This document shows, in pieces, positions 5,659-9,019 of a DNA stretch of 9,019 nt. This stretch comes from Treponema sp. (lineage in GTDB: Bacteria > Spirochaetota > Spirochaetia > Treponematales > Breznakiellaceae), in contig JAITJV010000072.1 of the NCBI GenBank assembly GCA_031278755.1, positions 1-9,019 of the forward strand, written 5' to 3'. Numbering within the stretch: the first letter of the stretch is position 1; each line of letters begins with the position of its first letter. Made by a program: the position numbers and the translations under genes. Under the pieces are notes generated by a model, which was given only the letters and a program-made list of their open reading frames with translations, did no database searches and was not told the origin of the DNA.

Positions 5659-6747
5659 TTAATCCACTTTTTCAAATTCATATTCTTTGCTTCCCAGGTT
5701 GTATTCTTCAAGGTAGCCGATCTGGGTGTAGGGATCCTTGCCGTGGAGCCGTTCAAAAAGGTGGCCCTTGTTTCCCATGGTGATCCCCGAAGGAACGCCT
5801 TCGGGGTTGAGTTTTTCCCATTTGATCTGGTCAAGGCTTGCCGTTTCTATGGCGGTGAGATCCCAGGACGACATGAGGCCTATGTCGGGAACAAGAGAAG
5901 GGGTCGTCATGCCCCAGCAGTCGCACATTGCGGTAATGTTGATAAGCAGGTTGATGAAGAAGCGGTTTTCAGGCTCAAAGCAGTCAAGGACTGTTTTGGT
6001 GCACAGCGCCAGCCCTTTCTGGAAATCAAGGTAGCTTGCATCGGTAAGGGTTATTGCTCCTGTTGGGCAGACTTTGAGGCAGTGCTGGCAGAGGGTGCAG
6101 TTGTGGAAATTCACTTCGTATTCGTTCTTGTCGTTAAATGAGTTGGCCAGGTGATTGCACGCTTCCACGCAGGCGTTGCAGTGTACGCATTTTGCCGCGT
6201 CCCATTTCAGCCCGCCTTCAAGACCGTGCTGTTCGCGTCTGGTCCTGTCGCTGACGCAGCCCATGGAAATGTTTTTTACCGCCCCGCCGTAGGCGCAGCA
6301 GCCGTGGCCCTTGACGTGGGAAAAATCAATGAGAAAATCGGCGTCGTGTATATGTCCGGCTATATCCACATGCTTGAAGCCCTTGAAATCCACGTCTTTG
6401 GTGTAGAGGTATTTCCCCAGATAGCCCGCCGCCTCCAGAACGGGCGCCCCAAGGCTTTCCTGGGTGTAGCCCCTGTGTTCGGGGCGGCGTGAAGCGATGT
6501 AGTGATCGGTAAAGAAGCAGTTTCCCCCGTGTTCCTTTACAAAAGCCGCAAGGATCCTCATAAATACAGGCGGAATGGTGGAATAGCCGATTTCCGATCC
6601 TACGTGAATTTTTATGGCTACGGTCTTATCTTTTACCCTGTCCCCCAATCCTCCTTTTTCAAGCTGACGGCCTAATTTACGGGGCAGCGTCTGGTTGGCG
6701 TCATAGGCGGCATAGGCCATGCCGGAAAAATACACCTTCGATAACAT
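5659..6747 (-). CDS. DUF362 protein with two 4Fe-4S binding motifs
   Basis: A 362-residue DUF362-family protein with a ferredoxin module set inside it. The first DUF362 part (about 1-165) includes VAIKIHVGSE and the conserved HVKGHGCCAYGGAVKNISMG segment. The ferredoxin module has C187-x2-C190-x2-C193-x3-C197 and C217-x2-C220-x2-C223-x3-C227-Pro; the first motif lacks the usual trailing proline. The C-terminal DUF362 part carries MCDCWG and VPDIGLMSSWD. Members are thought to be iron-sulfur redox proteins, but the reaction is not established. I chose the ATG at 6747 because GGAGG lies 6 bases upstream; ATG 6753 sits too close to that site and the ATG at 6828 has no support. There is no signal peptide. 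It precedes the DsbA-like gene, which suggests electron transfer to a thiol partner. Confidence 0.85.
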   Translation of the reverse strand: MLSKVYFSGMAYAAYDANQTLPRKLGRQLEKGGLGDRVKDKTVAIKIHVGSEIGYSTIPPVFMRILAAFVKEHGGNCFFTDHYIASRRPEHRGYTQESLGAPVLEAAGYLGKYLYTKDVDFKGFKHVDIAGHIHDADFLIDFSHVKGHGCCAYGGAVKNISMGCVSDRTRREQHGLEGGLKWDAAKCVHCNACVEACNHLANSFNDKNEYEVNFHNCTLCQHCLKVCPTGAITLTDASYLDFQKGLALCTKTVLDCFEPENRFFINLLINITAMCDCWGMTTPSLVPDIGLMSSWDLTAIETASLDQIKWEKLNPEGVPSGITMGNKGHLFERLHGKDPYTQIGYLEEYNLGSKEYEFEKVD

Positions 6748-6774
6748 AAACATCCTCCGATAAGTAATATAGGG

Positions 6775-6870
6775 AGCCGTTTCCGGGACCCGGTTAGTTT
6801 TGGGAACGGCTTTGGGAAAAGCGGCCAAAATCCGCTTCTCCCTCTGAAATTCCTGAAAACGCGTTCAGGA
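6775..6870 (-). promoter_or_regulatory. Structured leader of the DUF362-dsbA pair
   Basis: Three stem-loops lie between the candidate promoter and the DUF362 ribosome site. They are TCCTGAA/TTCAGGA (6851-6857 with 6864-6870), AAGCGG/CCGCTT (6819-6824 with 6832-6837, followed on the minus strand by CTTTTCCC) and a 10-bp stem with one G-T pair (6775-6784 with 6802-6811). The right arm of the middle hairpin is part of AAAATCCGCTT (6827-6837), which also matches AAGCGGATTTT at 6876-6886, so alternative pairing exists. This could be an attenuator or an unrecognised cis-regulator; it matches no riboswitch class I know. Confidence 0.4.
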
Positions 6871-6881
6871 TCATAAAGCGG

Positions 6882-6912
6882 ATTTTAAATGTTAACGTTA
6901 ACGTCAAGTCAA
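6882..6912 (-). promoter_or_regulatory. Candidate promoter for DUF362-dsbA with internal operator
   Basis: On the minus strand TTGACT (6907-6912) serves as -35. The -10 is either TTTAAA (6884-6889, 17-base spacing) or TAAAAT (6882-6887, 5 of 6 to consensus but 19-base spacing). The palindrome GTTAACGTTAAC lies in the spacer, the classical place for repression. The transcript would start near 6876 and have a leader of about 130 bases. Confidence 0.4.
6890..6903. promoter_or_regulatory. LacI-family type operator between DUF362 and coaE
   Basis: GTTAACGTTAAC (6891-6902) is a perfect 12-bp palindrome around a central CG. The 14-base site fits the TGWNANCGNTNWCA pattern except for its last base. 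It lies 27 bases before the coaE start and inside the candidate minus-strand promoter, so one protein could control both directions. A second site of the same type is at 147-160. Confidence 0.5.
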
Positions 6913-6929
6913 GAGGGAACGCGAAAAAA

Positions 6930-7532
6930 ATGCTCATAGGGTTGACCGGGCTGTACTGCGCGGGGAAAAATTTCATAGCCTCGCTTCTGGAAAAACGGGG
7001 CGTCCCGGTGCTTGATGTTGACAAATTGGGCTACCGCGCCATAGACGCCGAACAGGACGCGGTTCTCGCCCGTTTCGGTTCAGGCGTTCTGGACGGAAAC
7101 GGCCGGGTAAACAGGCGGCTTTTGGGGGAACGGGTTTTCGGAAAGCCGGAAGAACTTGCCGCCCTTGAAGCCATAGTGCACCCTGCGGTAAACCGCTTGA
7201 CCGATGCATGGATAGTGGAACAGGGGGGGAAAGCCTGCGCGATCAACGCCGCGCTGCTCCATAAATCGTCGGTTTTCGGGAAACTCGACAGGATTATCCT
7301 TGTCGAAGCGCCCTTTCTTGCCCGGCTTTTCAGGGCCAGAAAACGGGACCGGCTTCCCTGGCCCGTGATAATACGCCGTTTTAGGAGCCAAAAAGGTTTC
7401 ACCCCTCAATATTTTTCCGGAAAAGCCGATATATACAGAGTAGAAAACCGGACTTGTCCCTTTCTTGCCGGAATTTTAGGGAAGAAACTGGAAAACCGTA
7501 TAGATGAAATCCTGTCCGGAGGGGTGCAGTAG
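6930..7532 (+). CDS. coaE: Dephospho-CoA kinase
   Basis: CoaE catalyses the last step of coenzyme A synthesis, ATP-dependent 3'-phosphorylation of dephospho-CoA, in the cytosol. The 200-residue length is usual. Seen in order are the P-loop G7-x4-G12-K13-N14, VLDVDKLGY (about 27-35), the family stretch DGNGRVNRRLLGERVF near 55-70 ending in EAIVHPAV, the AINAALLHKS loop, and an Arg-rich lid and adenine region with RKRDRLP, RRFRSQ and ADIYRVEN. The P-loop ends GKN rather than GKS/T, losing the hydroxyl that normally binds magnesium. The usual His after DADKxA is Tyr35. The ATG at 6930 has only a distant GAGGG (13 bases), so initiation may be weak. The stop is 2 bases before the SPOR gene start, which implies co-transcription. 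Confidence 0.88.
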   Translation: MLIGLTGLYCAGKNFIASLLEKRGVPVLDVDKLGYRAIDAEQDAVLARFGSGVLDGNGRVNRRLLGERVFGKPEELAALEAIVHPAVNRLTDAWIVEQGGKACAINAALLHKSSVFGKLDRIILVEAPFLARLFRARKRDRLPWPVIIRRFRSQKGFTPQYFSGKADIYRVENRTCPFLAGILGKKLENRIDEILSGGVQ

Positions 7533-7534
7533 AT

Positions 7535-8362
7535 ATGGAAAAGAAAAAGATCATTTTAGTTGCGGTTTCTGTCGGGGTATTCCTTGCCATTGCAATCAGC
7601 GCCGCCATTTTAATAGTCGCGCCCAAGGCTTCCGGGACAAACGCCGCGGCTGTCCGTCCCGTTTCACCGGGACTGCCCGGAACTTACCGGGCGCAGCCTG
7701 ATTCCCGGCCTTCCGTACCGGCCGAATCTTCCCGTACCCAGCCGGCTACGGTAGACGCCGTAGATATGGTGAGGAACGCCGACGGCATACAGGCCATTCA
7801 GCCTCCTCCCCAGGCGACGGCGATACAGGAAAACCATTTTTATATCAACGGTGAAAATACCGAGGATGCGTACCGTGTTGAATCGGCCGGGGAACCGGGA
7901 ACTCCCTCCAAAGTAGTGATCAACATTCCCAAGCCGAGTACGGCGGCGGTTCCTGATGTGCCCGCCGGGGGAAAAACCGAACAGCCGGCTCCGGCGGCCC
8001 GGCCGCGCCCCCGGCCTGCCCAGGCCCGTGAAACTCCGGCCCCCGCTCCCGCCCGGCCGGCGGCCCGTACCGCTTCTCCCGCCGCGGTAAAAAGCGCGGC
8101 CGCCGTTCCCGCGCAGAAAGATTATTGGGTGCAGACCGGCGCTTTTTCCGCCAAAGTCCGGGCCGAAGGCGCCCGGGAGACTCTCGCCTCCAGGGGGATA
8201 GCTTCCATTATTGAAAACCGCGAACTGGACGGAAAAACCTGGTACCGCGTTCGTGTCGGCCCCTATACTTCTGAAAATGAAGCCAATTACTGGCTTTCCC
8301 TTGTAAAAACCATAGACGGCTTTGGCGAAAGTCAAATACGGCTGTCCGGAACGAAAAGATAG
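7535..8362 (+). CDS. Membrane-anchored SPOR-domain protein
   Basis: A 275-residue bitopic protein. Residues 2-5 are EKKK and about 6-29 form one hydrophobic segment, so the N-terminus stays in the cytosol and the rest is periplasmic. A long low-complexity Pro/Ala/Arg linker covers roughly 140-193. The C-terminal SPOR domain (195-275) starts KDYWVQTGAFS and includes WYRVRVGPYTSENEA, the typical two-repeat RNP-like fold. SPOR domains bind glycan strands stripped of stem peptides, mainly at division sites, so a role in cell division or envelope remodelling is likely. FtsN-like function is not shown, since only the architecture is shared. The ATG at 7535 is 2 bases after coaE; GGAGG at 7518-7522, inside coaE, is its ribosome site, which suggests coupled translation. 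Confidence 0.88.
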   Translation: MEKKKIILVAVSVGVFLAIAISAAILIVAPKASGTNAAAVRPVSPGLPGTYRAQPDSRPSVPAESSRTQPATVDAVDMVRNADGIQAIQPPPQATAIQENHFYINGENTEDAYRVESAGEPGTPSKVVINIPKPSTAAVPDVPAGGKTEQPAPAARPRPRPAQARETPAPAPARPAARTASPAAVKSAAAVPAQKDYWVQTGAFSAKVRAEGARETLASRGIASIIENRELDGKTWYRVRVGPYTSENEANYWLSLVKTIDGFGESQIRLSGTKR

Positions 8363-8368
8363 TACAAA

Positions 8369-8432
8369 GGAACCTGTACAGAAAAGGTTCCGCTGAAAAG
8401 GAGCGGGCTGTCCGGTGATTTTCCGGGCAGTC
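8369..8432 (+). other. Two hairpins in the SPOR gene 3' region
   Basis: GGAACC (8369-8374) pairs with GGTTCC (8386-8391). GGCTGTCCGG (8406-8415) pairs with CCGGGCAGTC (8423-8432), including two G-T pairs. Both lie between the SPOR stop and the intrinsic terminator, so the operon's 3' end would be a row of three stem-loops. This may protect the transcript from 3' exonucleases. Confidence 0.45.
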
Positions 8433-8463
8433 GAGGCTGTTCCAAAAGTTTTGGAACAGCCTC
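8433..8463. repeat. Dispersed palindromic repeat, copy 2 (perfect)
   Basis: This copy has the same GAGGCTGTT and AACAGCCTC ends as copy 1 at 807-842, but is shorter by 5 central bases and perfectly symmetrical. Here it has been taken up as an operon terminator. Confidence 0.7.
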
Positions 8464-8474
8464 AATCTTTTTTT
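8433..8474 (+). terminator. Intrinsic terminator of the coaE-SPOR operon
   Basis: GAGGCTGTTCCAAAA (8433-8447) and TTTTGGAACAGCCTC (8449-8463) are perfect 15-base reverse complements with one base between them. The run TTTTTTT (8468-8474) follows 4 bases later. This is a textbook Rho-independent terminator on the plus strand, 70 bases past the SPOR stop. The stem is also a copy of the dispersed palindrome seen at 807-842. Confidence 0.85.
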
Positions 8475-8500
8475 GCTTTCATTGAAGCGGCGTTCATAAT
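8473..8500 (+). promoter_or_regulatory. Candidate promoter for the exported protein gene
   Basis: CATAAT (8495-8500, 5 of 6 to TATAAT) has TTGCTT (8473-8478) 16 bases upstream. It starts in the terminator's T-run, so a new transcript would begin right after the previous one ends, near 8507. The leader would be only about 11 bases. Confidence 0.4.
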
Positions 8501-8517
8501 TGCGCCCTATATGGGGC

Positions 8518-9019
8518 ATGAAAAACGCAATTGTATGGGGGCTTTTGATGTTGTCCCCCGGCTTCCTCTGTGCGCAGGGCGTGGACGCGCTTTGGACAGG
8601 TTCCTGGGAACACGGGGGAAATCTTGTAAACCGGGGAGACGTCCGGCTGTTCCTGCCTTGCATGTTCAGCCTGCGGGCCCAGGCAATAGACAGCCGGCCG
8701 GACGATCCGGGGCGTACCGGCTTTCAGCCGGCAGGGTTCGGCGAAAGCGGAAAAAACGGGCTTACTTCCTTTTCAGGCGGCCTTTACCATAAACCGACGG
8801 GTTCACGGCTCCTTCTGGGAATTCTTGATGAATGGGGCCTCCCCGCCCGGATACGGAATCCCTGGATACGATCCCTCCCTTTCGCGGAGAACCACAGTCG
8901 ATCCATGGCCGATCTTAAAACCGAAATTTCCTCTACAAAAGACGCGGAAGCGTATCTTTATCTGGGAAGCCCGCAGTTGGAATTTTTCCGGGACAGTCTT
9001 TTTCAAACATCAATGCGGG
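8518..9019 (+). CDS. Exported protein of unknown function, N-terminal part
   Basis: An open frame of 167 codons that runs off the right edge without a stop. The first 19 residues form a signal peptide: MKN, then the hydrophobic core AIVWGLLMLSPGFL, with likely cleavage after Cys-Ala and before Gln20. No lipobox is seen. The mature part is rich in Gly, aromatic residues and Arg, with segments such as DALWTGSWEHGG, FSGGLYHKPTGSRLLLGILD and EWGLPARIRNPWIRSLPF, then TEISSTKDAEAYLYLGSP. The alternating pattern would suit an outer-membrane or periplasmic beta-rich protein, perhaps a treponemal surface protein, but I do not recognise a family. The start was chosen for the signal peptide and a weak GGGG ribosome site. 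A candidate promoter lies just upstream, so it is probably its own transcription unit. Confidence 0.7.
   Translation, partial: MKNAIVWGLLMLSPGFLCAQGVDALWTGSWEHGGNLVNRGDVRLFLPCMFSLRAQAIDSRPDDPGRTGFQPAGFGESGKNGLTSFSGGLYHKPTGSRLLLGILDEWGLPARIRNPWIRSLPFAENHSRSMADLKTEISSTKDAEAYLYLGSPQLEFFRDSLFQTSMR

Noticed and set aside
6754..6828. An upstream extension of the DUF362 protein to the ATG at 6828
   Set aside because: The added 27 residues have no family similarity and lie in the hairpin-rich leader, while ATG 6747 has a well-placed GGAGG.
7664..8335. A 223-codon minus-strand frame opposite the SPOR gene
   Set aside because: It is rich in Gly and Arg because the opposite strand codes a Pro/Ala linker. 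It has no signal, domain or ribosome site.
8415..8792. A 125-codon plus-strand frame overlapping the terminator and the exported gene
   Set aside because: It begins before the terminator stem and is out of frame with the signal-peptide gene. Its product lacks any motif.
1..9019. CRISPR array, tRNA, insertion sequence or toxin-antitoxin pair
   Set aside because: No regularly spaced repeats, cloverleaf, transposase motif or small paired genes were found on either strand by reading.

Overview
The window reads as chromosome from a spirochaete of the Treponema group, probably one of the higher-G+C free-living or insect-gut relatives. This rests on gene content (fliS and a FlgN-like chaperone beside a long three-domain polA), a flagellar sigma-28 type promoter in front of fliS, a TTG start, strong GGAGG-type ribosome sites, and the style of the exported proteins. 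No species can be named from sequence alone. I see no phage, transposase, CRISPR array, toxin-antitoxin or defence module, and no rRNA or tRNA.

Left part (1-1047). The first 54 bases hold the N-terminus, on the minus strand, of a FucU/RbsD-type sugar mutarotase. The gene-free stretch 55-357 carries its promoter, a LacI-family type operator and a GC-rich hairpin. A minus-strand gene for a tiny exported TPR protein follows (358-711). The gene-free stretch 712-1047 holds that gene's ribosome site, a small 6-bp inverted repeat (752-773), one copy of a dispersed palindrome (807-842), a flagellar-type promoter and a leader hairpin.

Flagellar and replication block (1048-5004, plus strand). fliS and a FlgN-like chaperone gene are 9 bases apart and probably co-transcribed. 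polA follows after 93 bases and encodes DNA polymerase I with intact 5'-nuclease, 3'-5' exonuclease and polymerase motifs.

Reverse-strand redox pair (5113-6747). A DUF362 protein with two 4Fe-4S binding motifs is followed, 48 bases on, by a DsbA/FrnE-like thiol oxidoreductase. The pair is convergent to polA, with a 13-bp hairpin between them. It is divergent to coaE across a 182-base region with a structured leader and a perfect LacI-type palindrome set inside a candidate promoter.

Right part (6930-9019, plus strand). coaE (dephospho-CoA kinase) and a membrane-anchored SPOR-domain gene are nearly contiguous. They end in a run of hairpins and a strong intrinsic terminator, which is the second copy of the dispersed palindrome. 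A new promoter then leads into an exported protein of unknown function that runs off the window.

The most interesting features are regulatory rather than a new machine: two LacI-type operators with no LacI gene in view, the structured leader of the redox pair, the dispersed palindrome, and non-canonical residues in the CoaE P-loop and Pol I motif A.
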